NCBI GenBank assembly: GCA_964036275.1
Contig: OZ038440.1
Location: forward strand, 6,981,690-7,045,689
DNA: 64,000 bases
Reading direction: 5' to 3'
Source of the DNA: Litoditis marina
Lineage: Eukaryota > Nematoda > Chromadorea > Rhabditida > Rhabditidae
Under the pieces are notes generated by a model, which worked only from the letters and a program-made list of their open reading frames with translations, was not told the DNA's origin and searched no databases. The first letter of the stretch is position 1, and every line of letters starts with the position of its first letter. Of the stretch, positions 51,637 to 63,512 are shown piece by piece. A program made the translations under genes and the position numbers.

Positions 51637-51757
51637 GTAGGACGATAATGTGGACCAATCTCGTGTCAACGGTACTTTGAACTGCAATTGAAAAATATAT
51701 TGCAGTTTAAAGGACTGAACCGTTGCGATTGGACCACATAATCGTCCTTCTTTAAGG
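51637..51757. repeat. GAAGGACGAT hairpin MITE in copy A
   Basis: Complete fold-back (GTAGGACGATAATGTGGACC and partner). Present at the matching place in copy B (57760-57875), so it is older than the duplication. Confidence 0.7.
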
Positions 51758-52899
51758 TGAAGATTTTTTGATGAAAATGAGACTGTTGAAAGTTAAACTA
51801 GTAAGGACAGCACGAAATAACAGGAATACTAGTCGAATTTGGAGACGTTAGCACCACAACTAGTGCTGCCATGCTTCGAATGACTGGAGTTTCGCTAAAA
51901 TCTGGGTGTAGACTTAATTGGCTAATTGCTCGAACCTCTATTTGGGTATGTGTGTTGATGAGGTCAGTGGGTTTTTGAAGAGTTCCAAATAAGATAACTG
52001 TGCTTGGAGCTAGGAGCAATTAGCAACTGTGAACCCTCACATTACCCATTAGACCTTGGCAGCATGCCAATAAGAATTCTAGAATTTGTGGGAAAGTATG
52101 TGTTCTCTCTCTAAAACATCACATCAACAACTTCGCACAGTCGTTAAACATTACAAAACTATGTTTTTTTTGTTCATAACTGTCATTTGAAAATTTTGTC
52201 TTGCTGATTCCACTTCAAATTTGTGAGGACTATGGAAAAACAGTTTTCATTCTAGACAAGATGTGTTTAGGTCATCTAAATGTCGATGGAAAAAACTATG
52301 ATATGAAGTGGGGAGCCAAACGATAGATTTTGAAACTTGACTGCCGTATTTGTAGTTTGATATGAATCGTAGCGTCCTCATTTGTATGCGAATCAAACTA
52401 CAAAGATGACCTCATGGCAAGTTTCTTCCCGAACCAAAATCAAACCATTTCTTCTCGAACCAGTTGGTTCGTAAGAAACCAAACCACTTGCGTTCTAAAA
52501 CCAATAGGAAACCTAACCAACTCCCAATGAACTCACGTAGTTGACCAACTTTAGCACTAATCAGTTGATCAACCATATTCGAAACTGGGCCAAACTACCA
52601 ATATTACTCAGGAGAAGAAAGATTTGTAAATATCAGGAAAACTACAAAGCAGTGATAGATTGAGGATTGCTGCATTACAGTAATTCAAATCCTGTTCGCT
52701 TATATATTGCTCCGTAATAGTGTGGTTTTTTGAACTCTCTGTACGTACTACGTAAGGTATGTACTTCCATCTCTAAACAGAACAAAAGACTTTTTTCATT
52801 TCTTAAAAATTACCTACATTGCACATTATTGTGGTACGGTCCCTTCAACCACCGTAATACGCTGCGTAAGGAGAGCAGGCGGCACTGTAGGCAGTCGGG

Positions 52900-53430
52900 T
52901 ATAGTGAGTGCCAAACTTATAAATTTCCGTCTCACGCCGGAATCGAACCTGCGAGCAAAAGTGTCGTAGCAGTGGGCTAACCACTGCCTCCTATGACAGA
53001 TCTCATGGGACTTAGCCGTGGAAAATCTGGTACCAGGCCTTGCGGTAACGAACTCCGGACTAGGTACCCCTCTAAGTCCCATATTTAAAAAACGAAACTT
53101 CTTCATCTTTCAACAAAAAATAAAGAAATATATGTATTTAGATCAACTTTTCTCACCAATTTTCATTTTTTTTACTCAAAATTGAGTTTTATCAACTCGA
53201 AACCCCAGTTGTGTAGTGATGAAGACTCAAAAACTGGCGCGTGGCATTGATTTTTCGAGCCGGGCCTAAGCAAATAAGCCACGCCCCCTTATTTACCCCT
53301 CTAACTACCCCGGGTTTTGTCTGAGTTATTAGAGCACAAAAACGGCTTTGGAATCGGATACATATGTGCGTACACAGCGGAAAGTGAGACACAGTACCCT
53401 CCCGTTTTTCCGTTGGCGACGACTGTACGC
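52900..53430 (-). mobile_element. SINE copy split by a ~330-bp insertion
   Basis: The tRNA-like part is at 52905-52988 (minus strand; B box GGTTCGATTCC) and the head at about 53322-53430 (GCTGTGTACGCACATATG, GTCGTCGCCAACGG). Between them is an element with ATGGGACTTAG / CTAAGTCCCAT inverted motifs. The same split copy recurs at 59020-59525. Confidence 0.6.
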
Positions 53431-53546
53431 AACTCCGAGCAACGGCTAAGAGACAAGCAACGGCTACGAGACAAACACTGGAACATTTACTTATTTCTTT
53501 GAATTCATAAACTATATAGTTTAGAAAAGTTAAACTCACATCTTAA

Positions 53547-54012
53547 AGGGACCGTACCTCTATAATGTGCAATGCAGGCAATTTTTGAAAAATGAGAAGA
53601 GTCTTTCATTCTGTTTTGAGATCAAAGTTCATACATTACGTACAGAGAGTTCAGAAAACCACATTATTACGGAGCAAAACAGAAGCCAACAGGACCTGGG
53701 TTACGGTAATGCAGCAATCCTTAATCTATCACTGCTTTGTAGTTTTAATGATATTTAGAAATCTTTTTACACAGATTTCATATTGGTAATTTTGGCCATG
53801 TTTTGAATATGGTTTCGTAATTTTATGGACATTTTGAAAATTTTGTACGTAGGTGAACTCGGCGGTGTATGTACGTGCGCGTGGTCGCGCCACATTTTTG
53901 AGAACACGAAACAAGACAGGAAGTTGACACCTATATGAATGATTTTGGTTTTTTAATGTGAACAATATCGACTAATCAGCTCAAACCTCCAAATTAAAGA
54001 GGAACGGTCCCT
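53547..54012. mobile_element. piggyBac-like MITE, TTAA TSD, empty site known
   Basis: A 466-bp element with ends AGGGACCGT / ACGGTCCCT, flanked by TTAA at 53543-53546 and 54013-54016. The matching site in tandem copy B (near 59647) reads CATCTTAACGAACATG without the element, a direct empty site. Its left part is the inverted relative of 52640-52855, which ends ACGGTCCCTT. Confidence 0.85.
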
Positions 54013-55607
54013 TTAACGAACATGTTCAGAAGTTCAGTTGATCTACTTGGTTAATGTTAGTGTAGAATCACATGTTGAACATGTTGAACACAGCGTAATT
54101 CAGAAACGTGCAATGACAAAATGCACGATGCCTCTTTAGAATGCGTATTCTACGTGACTATTCAATTGACTTCTAGTACTCTAGTACTCAAAAACGAATC
54201 AGAATATTGTCGCTGTCGTGGATTTCTATCGATTCAGTTGCGTCGGTAAAGTTTGGTCAACTGCCATGTTGAAATATTGTCATGAAGTTCCAAAGTTATA
54301 CTGTAGTTTTTCAACTTTCAACGTACTTTCAACGTTATCATAATTGTTTTAATTTGGATCCTTCGTATCATTTCAACCTACCCAAGCTAAAACCTGAAAA
54401 TCTAAATATCAACGAGTGGGAGGCTGATCTTCCGTTTACTTTTTACCCTCTCTCACAAAAAGTCAATGTTTCCAAAATGTGCATAAGGATAAAGAATGAC
54501 CCAACCCTCTGAGAACTATAACGTGTCATATTTTGTTATTATTTGTTGTTTTCTTCTGTTTCCTTTTTTCCACTTGAATAGCAAGCATGACACGTGTGAG
54601 TCACGTGAAGATATGTTGGACACAATGTGACACGTATTAGTCACGTGAATTGTGCCACATGTCAGTCAAGTGATGAAGTGAGAATGGAATAGTCGTACGA
54701 ATTCTGGCCGTTTAACTGCGTCTCTTGTCACACTACCATTGGTATAGGTTGCAACGGGGGGTGATCACTGGAAAACATTAAAGAAAATATACGCCTAGAG
54801 GTTCGTAGCGAATGAGTGGAGAAACTCGGATTTTTTTAGCCCTAGAAACTCGCAATTCGAAGAAAAACGCAAAAAGCCGAATCAAACATTCAAACCTGGT
54901 GCCAAGTGAGCGAACTGTATACAGGGTCGATGTTTGTTGCACTATCGACTGTCATGTTCAAGATATATGGTCTCAAAAGTCATCTAGGTGACAGTTCGCG
55001 GTTTCATTGAATATTCAGTGTTTATGACTTGCTCCAATCCCACGATTTCATATATGTTTTCATTCTTGAACATTAGAGTAAGTATTTATGAATTAATTGT
55101 GGTAAAACAAGTTCAATACAAAGAAGAATTTTACAGTTTTATTCAGTCAAATGTACAACTATAATTGCATAATCACGAGAAATTTGTGGTCAACAGTCTA
55201 CTGTGAACCTCCTCCAGTTGACTTTCGTACGACTCCTGCACTTCCCAAAGAGCACACACCTGGAAATTGGAAGAATAAGGAATTTTTATCTGGGTTTGAA
55301 AACACGTTCCCTGATGAATGGCAACATATAGGGGATGACCAAAACTAAGTTTTCAACTAGGATACACGCCATATTTATTTCGATCGAAAAGCGACCGGAT
55401 CAAAGTACAATCACAACAAGGTAAGAAGAGCAAACTCCATACGACAGGAATAGGGTTTGTGGGTTCTGAATGGTTGTGCTTTTTGTGTTACAACGAGAAA
55501 AAGTTTTTGTGAATCGAGAAAGGTGGGGCGGTAGACTCTAATAAACGCAGCGACTAATGTTCAAGCTAATTGTCTGATACATGTAGTTCACATATGGTGC
55601 AGTTTAG

Positions 55608-55790
55608 AGTGGTCGCCAACGGAAATGTGGGAGGGTACTGTATATCTCAATTTTTGCTGTGTACGGACACATATTCTCGGTTCGAAAACTGCTCCAACAC
55701 GAACTCTCGTAGCGCAGTGGTTGCGTCTGCTCGCAGATTCGATTCCGGCGAGAGACGACAATTTATGAATTTGGCACACTCTGTATTGAG
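55608..55790 (+). mobile_element. tRNA-like SINE copy, shortened (unit B)
   Basis: Counterpart of 49880-50060, with the same short A-to-B spacing (A box TAGCGCAGTGGTTGCG; B-box region reads AGATTCGATTCC). Confidence 0.7.
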
Positions 55791-56035
55791 GATGTATGCA
55801 TTTGATTCAGTTTTGGAGGTAAAAATCATAACACCAACACTTTTCAGCTTCACAAAACCACAAAACGTTACAACTAATGTCTGAAAGATGCCAACTACAT
55901 TTCGTGTCCCGCGTTCTCTTGTCACAGTAGGTAATGAAGGGGGTCTATGGTTTTATACAGGGGCACATCTATGAATGAGATGAGAACTATGTTGCTGCGG
56001 AAAAGTGAAGAGAAAGAGAGGAAGGAAAGACACAT

Positions 56036-56245
56036 CATGTACATAGTCGTCGCCCACGGAAAGGCGAGAGGGTATTGTACATCTCACTTTCCGCTGTGTA
56101 CGCACACATGTCCTCGATCGCAGAGCTTGCCGGTTATTTACTCTCATAGTGCATTGGATAGCGCCCTGCTACGGATCTTTTGCTTGCGGGTTCGATTTCG
56201 GCGAGAAACAGAAATCTATGAATTTGGCACCCACTATTCTGTTAG
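56036..56245 (+). mobile_element. tRNA-like SINE copy, full spacing
   Basis: GTCGTCGCCCACGGAAAGG head, GAGGGTATTGTACATCTCAC, GCTGTGTACGCACACATG, A box TAGTGCATTGGATAGCG, about 43 nt to B box GGTTCGATTTC, then TTTGGCACCCACTATT. Found only in unit B, directly followed by a TA-type fold-back arm (CTGTTAGTCAACTGCACAG). Confidence 0.7.
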
Positions 56246-56360
56246 TCAACTGCACAGTCACGTGAAATATGGTAAACACAGCAGAACTCAGAAACGTTCA
56301 ACGACAAAGTGCACGATTTCTCATTAGAATGCTGACTTTACGCGACTATTCAACGAACTT

Positions 56361-57024
56361 CTAGTATAATATATGTTTTATTGGAATATCCAAAACATAC
56401 GACTTCAGAAATCTACGGTCTTTTATCAAGAAAAATAACTCTACCTGGTCGCGAATCGAGTCCAAATTGTCGTCGTTGAATTGTTCCGTCAGTTGAAAAC
56501 ATCTGTCGGAGATTCTGGTGATTTGGGTCCAGAGATACTTGATTTGGGCTTCGTACTGGAAACGTTTCATTTAAGTTCTAGAAGTGACAAAATGATGATC
56601 AATAGTACCATTAGTATGAAACACGAGTGTTAAAGAAGGGCGATAATGTGGATCAATCCCGTGTCAACTTATGTGGAGCAGCGAGTACAAGTAGAAAATA
56701 GGGTAACGGTCCTTTAAACTGCAATTGAAAAATGTATTGCAGTTTAGAGGACTGAATCGTTGCGATTGGACCACAAAATCGTCCTTCTTTCAAAAAGGAA
56801 AGATTAGTTTGGGAGATGGCAAGTACAAGTAGAAAATAGGTCGAATAAACGTATTTTTTGAGAAAGTGGCCAGGCTCGCTTGTTTGAAATACTGAGAAAA
56901 TTAGAAAATTTAGACATAGTAATGAAAAACTCTGACTGACCGAATGCGTCCACTGGGGTTTTTCTTGCTCGGAAGAATATTCGATGTCCACGGTATACAT
57001 TGAGCAATCAGATTCAAACGACAT
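56361..57024 (-). CDS. Small duplicated gene, copy B (unknown)
   Basis: Paralog of 50224-50923: exons 57024-56941 and 56555-56361, about 92 aa (MSFESDCSMY, then YEAQIKYLWTQI, DNLDSIRDQ). Its 3' end differs: after DQVELFFLIKDRR the frame runs 20 codons further, because the inserted fold-back block replaces the original 3' sequence. The intron has gained a hairpin MITE (56637-56790). Function unknown; the shared frame with copy A is the main support. Confidence 0.45.
56637..56790. repeat. GAAGGACGAT hairpin MITE with copied filler, copy B only
   Basis: Inserted in the intron of the duplicated gene; copy A lacks it. The left arm is interrupted at about 56665-56702 by sequence containing AGTACAAGTAGAAAATAGG, which also occurs just outside the element at 56821-56839. 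Confidence 0.7.
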
Positions 57025-59019
57025 CGTCTGGTATATCTGGGAAGAAAAGTCATTGGTTAGAGAGATTTCACGTGACAATGGTGAGAAAACAACGTTTTCA
57101 GGTCGCACACGCCGAAAATAGATACCTGTAAAGTTACTTGTAATACAAGTCATGTTTAGAACGGATAATCGTGTAGTTCCAATCATTCCCACTGAGACGT
57201 CGGCAACGTGCCAAGAAAATTTTCAGAAGTTCTCTAATCATGCCAATGTTTTTCGAAAGCACCATTTATGTTTTGTTACAGTACGTGAATCAAAGTTAAT
57301 CTACTAAAACCTTGTTTCTAAGAGAAATGTTCCTCCGAAGTTTGGTTGGCATGCTGTCAAAGTTTCAGTTGAAATGACGAAAACTGTAATACAATCAGAA
57401 ACCTGTGAGAGTTAGTTCACTAGATGCACAAACACAAAACGTAGTTGCTTTTTCATTACGCTGATTCCTTTCAAAACATTAGGCAACTAGTAAAAGCATA
57501 AAGTTAAGTTGCAGTTAAAGTATAGTCGCCACTTTGCTATTGAGACTCTTACAGTACACTTTCGAGTTTTACAAGCGTTGTTTTCTAATGAAAACTTGAA
57601 CTGTGTCAGAAGAGAGTTTCGACACTTCTTTTTATAGGAAATCAGACTCGAATGCAAGAATTGCATACAACTTTGACAATATTCACGTCACTGAGACAGG
57701 CTTGAAGTTTTGCAATCTTACTGTAGGAGTCTCAGTAGGAATGAAAAACACTATATAAAGTAGGACGATAATGTGGACCAATCTCGTGTCAACGGTCCTT
57801 CAAACTGCAATTGACAGTTTAAATGACTGAACCGTTGCGATTGGACCACATAATCGTCCTTCTTCAAGGTGAAGATTTTTTGATGAAAATGAGACTGTTC
57901 AAAGTTAAAACTAGTGCGGACAGCACAGAATAACAAGAATACTAGTCGAATTGGAGACGTTAGCACCGCAACTAGTGCTGCCATGCTTCAAATGACTGGA
58001 GTTTCGCTAAAATCTGGGTGAAGACTTAATTGGCTAATCGCTCGAACCAATATTTGGGTATGTGTGTTGATGAGGTCAGTGGTTTTTTGAAAATTCCAAT
58101 TGAGATACCTTTGCTTAGAGCTAGGAGCTATTAGCAACTGTGAACCCTCACATTACCCATTAGACCTTGGCAGCATGCCAATAAAAATTCTAGAACTTGT
58201 GGGAATGCATATGTTTTCTCTCTAAAACATCACGATAAGAACTTCAAACATTCGTGAAACATTTAAAAAAACTATGTTTTTTTTTGTTCATAACTGTCAT
58301 TTGAAAATTTTGTTTTGCTGATTCCACTTCAAATTTGTGAGGACTATAGAAAAACAGTTTTCATTTTAGATAAGATGTGGTTAGGTCATCTAAACATCGA
58401 TGGAAAAAACGATGATATGAAGTGGGGAGCGAAACGATAGATTTTGAAACTTGACTGCCGTATTTGTAGTTTGATATGAATCGTAGCCTCCTCATTTGTA
58501 TGCGAATCAAACTACAAAGATGACCTCATGGCAAGTTTCTTCCCGAACCAAAATCGAACCACTTCTTCTCGAACCAGTTGGTTCGTAGGAAACCGGACCA
58601 CTTGCGTACTAAAACCGATAGGAAACCTAACCAACTCCTAATGAACTCACGTAGTTGACCAACTTTAGCATTAATCAGTTGATCAACCATATTCGAAACA
58701 TGGCCAAACTACCAATATGACTCAGGAGAAGAAAGATTTGTAAATATCAGGAAAAATACAAAGCAGTGATAGATTGAGGATTGCTGCATTACAGTAATTC
58801 AAATCCTGTTCGCTTATATATTGCTCCGTAATAGTGTGGTTTTTTGAACTCTCTGTACGTAAGGTATAAACTTCCATCTCTAAACAGAACAAACGACTTT
58901 TTTCATTTCTCAAAAATTACCTACATTGCACATTATAACGGTCCCTTCAACCACCGTAATACGCTGCGTAAGGAGAGTAGGTGGCACTGTAGGCAGTCGG
59001 GTATAGTGAGTGCGAAACT
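57025..59019. other. Non-coding middle of unit B
   Basis: Matches 50924-52899 of unit A almost base for base. Holds a hairpin MITE with a shortened centre (57760-57875) and the TTTGTAGTTTGAT / ATCAAACTACAAA inverted pair (58465-58516). No exon seen. Confidence 0.5.
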
Positions 59020-59525
59020 TATAAATTTCCGTCTCACGCCGGAATCGAACCTGCGAGCAAAAGTTTCGTAGCAGTGGGCTAACCACTGCCTCCTATGACA
59101 GATCTCATGGGACTTAGCCGTGGAAAATCTGGTACCAGGCCTTGCGGTAACGAACTCCGGACTAGGTACCCCTCTAAGTCCCATATTTAAAAAACGAAAC
59201 TTCTTCATCTTTCAACAAAAAATGAAGAAATAGATGTATTTAGATCAACTTTTCTCACCAATTTTCATTTTTTTTACTCAAAATTGAGTTTTATCAACTC
59301 GAAACCCCAGTTTTGTCGTGATGAAGACTCAAAAACTGGCACGTGGAATTGATTCTTCGAGCCGGGCCTAAGCAAGTAAGCCACGCCCCCTTATGTACCC
59401 CTCTAACTACCCCGGGTTTTGTCTGAGTTATTAGAGCACAAAAACGGCATCGGAATCGGATACATATGTGCGTACACAGCGAAAAGTGAGACACAGTACC
59501 CTACCGTCTATCCGCTGGCGACGAC
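59020..59525 (-). mobile_element. Split SINE copy (unit B)
   Basis: Counterpart of 52900-53430 with the same internal insertion, so both events predate the tandem duplication. Confidence 0.6.
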
Positions 59526-60216
59526 TGTACGCAACTCCGAGCAACGGCTAAGAGACAAGCAACGGCTACAAGACAAACACTGGAACATTTACTTATTTAT
59601 TCGAATTCATAAACTAAATAGTATAGAAAAGTTAAACTCACATCTTAACGAACATGTTCAGAAGTTCAGTTGATCTACTTGGTTAATGTTAGTGTATAAT
59701 CACATGTTGAACATGTTGAACACAGCGTAATTCAGAAACGTGCAATGACAAAATGCACGATGCCTCTTTAGAATGCGTATTCTACGTGACTATTCAATTG
59801 ACTTCTAGTACTCTAGTACTCAAAAACGAATCAGAATATTGTCGCTGTCGTGGATTTCTATCGATTCAGTTGCGTCGGTAAAGTTTGGTCAACTGCCATG
59901 TTGAAATATTGTCGTGAAGTTCCAAAATTATACTGTAGTTGTCGAAGACCACTCCGAACATGCCCCGTATTTTACAAAATTGCCTTTGGTCGAAACAGTT
60001 TAAGAACCGAAAAATAGTGTATTGTTTCCATCGAAATGGCAAAAAGTCGATTTGCATTCCCACCATACTACTGTATTTACAGTAAAATACTGTAACACAA
60101 CCAGGCATGTTCTGAGGTAGACTACAAGATAAGAGAGCTGCCCATTAGCCTTCTACATTTACTATTTACCACCCACCTGGGTCGATTGCGGGTGGAACTT
60201 CAATGGTGGGGCTGAA

Positions 60217-61649
60217 CTTCAGTTCACTTTTTACCCCCTCCCCGCCCCCCACTTACAAAAAGTCAATGTTTCCCAAACGTGCATAAAGGATAAAGGATGA
60301 CCCAACCCTCTGAGAAAAAAAACCCAAAAATCGTGTCTTGAATCAGGGCCGAAACGATTTTTGAGTTCATCTTTGCACATTCATATAACCATAACGTTTT
60401 ACTTTTTGTTATTATTGGTTGTTTTCTTCTGTTTCCTTTCTCCACTTGAATAACATGCACGACACGTGAGTCACGTGAAGATATATACTCAATGTGACAC
60501 GTGTTAGTCACATAAAGTGTGCCACATGTCAGTCAAAGACAAGTGATGAAGTGAGAATGGAATAGTCGTACGAATTCTGGCCGTTTAACTGCGTCTCTTG
60601 TCACACTACCATTGGTATAGGTTGCAACGGGGGGTGTTCACTAAAAAAGTTTAAAGAAAATATACGCCTAGAGGTTCGTAGCGAATGAGTGGAGAAACTC
60701 GGATTTTTTAAGCCCCAGAAACTCGCAATTCGAAGGAAAACGCAAAAAGCCGAATCAAACATTCAAACCTGGTGCCAAGTGAGCGAACTGTATACAGGGT
60801 CAATGTTTGTTGCACTGTCGACTGTCATGTTCAAGATATATGGTCTCAAAAGTCATCTAGGTGACAGTTTGCGGTTTCGTTAAATATTCGGTGTTCAATA
60901 CTTGCTCCAATCCCACAATTTCATATATGTTTCCATTCTTGAACATTAAAGTAAGTATTTATGAAATAATTCAAGTTCAATGCGACGAAAAAATGTACAG
61001 TTTTATTTTACTCCAGTTGACGTTCGTACGACTCCTGCACCTTCCAAAGAGCACACACCTGGAAATTGGAAGAATAAGGAATTTTTTTCTGGGTTGGAAA
61101 ACACTACGTTCCCTGATGAATGGCAACATATAGGGGATGACCAAAACTAAGTTTTCAAGTAGTATACACGCCATATTTTGCTTATTTCGATCGAAAAGCG
61201 ACCGGATCAAAGTGCAATCACAACAAGGTAAGAAGAGCAAACTCCATACGACAGGAATAGGGTTTGTGGGTTCTGAATGGTTGTGCTTTTTGTGTTACAA
61301 CGAGAAAAAGTTTTTGTGAATCGAGAAAGATGGGGCGGTAGACTCTAATAAACGCAGCGACTAATGTTCAAGCTAATTGGCTGATACATGTAGTTCGCCC
61401 ATGGTGCAGTTAAGAGTCGTCGCCAACGAAAAGGTTGGAGGGTACTGTATATCTCAATTTTCGCTGTGTACGGACACATATTCTCGATTCGAAAACTGCT
61501 CCAACACGAACTCTCGTAGCGCAGTGGTTGCGTCTGCTCGCAGGTTCGATTCCGGCGAGAGACAACAATTTATGAATTTCGCACACTCTGTATTGAGGAT
61601 TTATGCATTTGATTCAGTTTCGGAGGTAAAAATCGTAACACAAACACTT
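60217..61649. repeat. Tandem unit, copy C (truncated)
   Basis: Matches the first ~1.4 kb of units A and B from the GTTCACTTTTTACCC region through the SINE, then stops at ACACAAACACTT. The small gene is absent. Two coding-like patches stay open here and in B: one at about 60680-60779 reading SQFEGKRKKPNQTFKPGAK, and one at 61017-61151 reading GNWKNKEFFSGLENTTFPDE and a stop. No spliced model joins them in phase. Confidence 0.7.
61415..61590 (+). mobile_element. tRNA-like SINE copy, shortened (unit C)
   Basis: Third unit counterpart of 49880-50060, with A box TAGCGCAGTGGTTGCG and B box GGTTCGATTCC at the same reduced spacing. Confidence 0.7.
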
Positions 61650-61854
61650 GCTGTCAGTGGAAATGGAACTAACTATAGTTATGTCCCCTACTCGCTCGCC
61701 TTTCTTTTCACAGATCTGATAATTGTTGTTTGATACTGTAGTAATCCACGACAACGTGGAATAAGCTATTAGAAACATAACCATTGTAGCAGCCTACTGT
61801 AGGGGTGCTAGTGGAAAGGGAAATGACTATTTAGCTCTTTATCCTAGTTAACAC

Positions 61855-62410
61855 CTACAGTACTCCTATAGTCGATGTAATTCTTGCCGAGACTCTTACA
61901 GTACCCTATAGTTTATATCACTTCAACTGAGAGTCCTACAGTACTCCTATAGTCGACGTCATTCCTGTCGAGACTCCTACAGTACCCTATAGTTCATGTC
62001 ACTCCTACTGGGACACATACAGTACTCCTATAGTCGATGTCATTCATGCCGAGACTCCTACAGTACCCTATAGTTAATATCACTTCTACTGAGACTCCTA
62101 CAGTACTCCTATAGTCGACGTCATTCCTGGCGAGACTCCAACAGTACCCTATAGTTCATATCACTTCTACTGAGACTCCTACAGTTCTCCTATAGTCGAT
62201 GTCATTCCTGCCGAGACTCCTACAGTACCCTATAGTTGATATTACTTCTACTGAGACTCCTACAGTACTCCTATAGTCGATGTCATTCCTGTCGAGACTC
62301 CTACAGTACCCTATAGTTGATATCACTCTAACTGAGACGACTACAGTACTCCTATAGTCGATATTATTCATTCGGAGGCTTCTACAGTACTCCTATAGTC
62401 GATGTCATTG
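61855..62410. repeat. Minisatellite, alternating 40/41-bp units
   Basis: About 13 units alternate between a form with ACAGTACCCTATAGTT and a form with ACAGTACTCCTATAGTCG, so the higher-order period is about 81 bp. Every unit holds GAGACTCCTACAGTA. The reverse complement matches a dispersed single-copy sequence seen at 22027, 36513, 51597 and 57717. Confidence 0.9.
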
Positions 62411-62595
62411 AGGGGAAGGGAAGAGAGGGGAGAGGAAGAGCGAGAGGACAGAGAGAAAGAGAAAGTAAGGGTGGAATAGAAAGGGAGCGAGAGCAGAGAG
62501 AGAGAGATAGAACGATAGAGGGAGAGGGAGAGGAAGTAGAAAGGGAGAGGGATACGGATACGGAGAAGGGAGAGAGAGAGAGAGAAAGCTAGGAA
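62411..62595. repeat. GA-rich simple sequence
   Basis: Purine tract of GAGAGGGA-type repeats directly after the minisatellite. Confidence 0.9.
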
Positions 62596-63051
62596 CGAAA
62601 TACGTATTTTTCTCTCATAACTCAACACCTTTAAAAATAGAACCAAAACATTATTTGTGAATCATACAAGTTTGGATTGACCTGTGGTGTATTGGCTTTA
62701 CTTTATACTTCATATACAACAGAGAGAGAGAAAGAGATCCCAATAGTTTATTCAAAAGGCGAGATCATTGCATTCAATAAAAACGGAGTAAAGGGACCAA
62801 AATATTGATGAGTTATTTGAGCTCATATATCTAGACAAAAACTTGCAAAAAACCAAAACGCACATCAAAACAAGCGCGTTTGCTAACGCGCTACCACTAG
62901 TAATCGTTGAGCCTTTCCTCTTCTATAGTGAGGCTCCTGCAAATAAAAATTATATAGTATAATGCGAAAACTCAGAAATGATTAGAAAAGGTGAACAGAA
63001 CAGGAACAGACCTGAACAGGTGAACCCTGAACACTTTTGCAGTCTTCATAA

Positions 63052-63053
<2 letters not shown>
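62596..63053. other. Unique stretch, nothing recognised
   Basis: AT-rich, no exon with credible splice sites and no repeat family recognised. Confidence 0.4.

Positions 63054-63129
<76 letters not shown>
63054..63129. repeat. CT microsatellite
   Basis: About 36 CT units; a shorter CT tract lies at 63419-63438 after a similar preceding sequence (CATAATCACTCTCTC), so the two may be related by duplication. Confidence 0.95.
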
Positions 63130-63135
<6 letters not shown>

Positions 63136-63512
63136 TATTTTTCCGTCCCCATTTCCTATTTCCACCACTCCCTCCATCTTACTTCCTTCCACCGAGAAAC
63201 AACCTAGAAAGTGAAAAAAGAAAATGCCATTTTTGCAAAGCTCATGACATAACATTCAAAAAGACATAGCGACAACACAGGACAACATCATGCAAATAAC
63301 ATATCATGCATGCAACAGTAATTGCACCCCTTCAGTGCGCAGGGTTCCAACCTCCCCTTCCCTCCTTCCCGCTTACTTTCTTCCACCACCACCCACGCCT
63401 TTGCAGATTTCATAATCACTCTCTCTCTCTCTCTCTCTCCCTCCATCCATCTTAGTTCTTTCCACTCCATCGTTGCCCTTCCTTCCCTGTTATCTCTTTC
63501 GTCCGACAGCAA

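Larger units (their letters stand above)
48591..54302. repeat. Tandem ~5.7-kb unit, copy A
   Basis: First of the head-to-tail copies. Landmarks recur in order: GTTATCATAATT, the CACGTG cluster, a SINE, the small two-exon gene, a hairpin MITE, TTGACTGCCGTATTTGTAGT, a split SINE, and AACATGTTCAGAAGTTCAG. Copy A alone carries the 466-bp TTAA element at 53547. Coding-like patches that stay open in B and C are broken here (a TAG after GATTTTCCTGAGGCC near 49130). Confidence 0.8.
54303..59940. repeat. Tandem ~5.7-kb unit, copy B
   Basis: Follows copy A head to tail and repeats all of its landmarks about 5.7 kb later. It differs by lacking the TTAA element at 53547, by an extra hairpin MITE at 56637, and by a ~400-bp insertion at about 55965-56380 holding a second SINE and part of a TA-type fold-back. 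Confidence 0.8.

Noticed and set aside
61855..62410. CRISPR array
   Set aside because: Units are contiguous without unique spacers, and the host is a eukaryote; it is a minisatellite.
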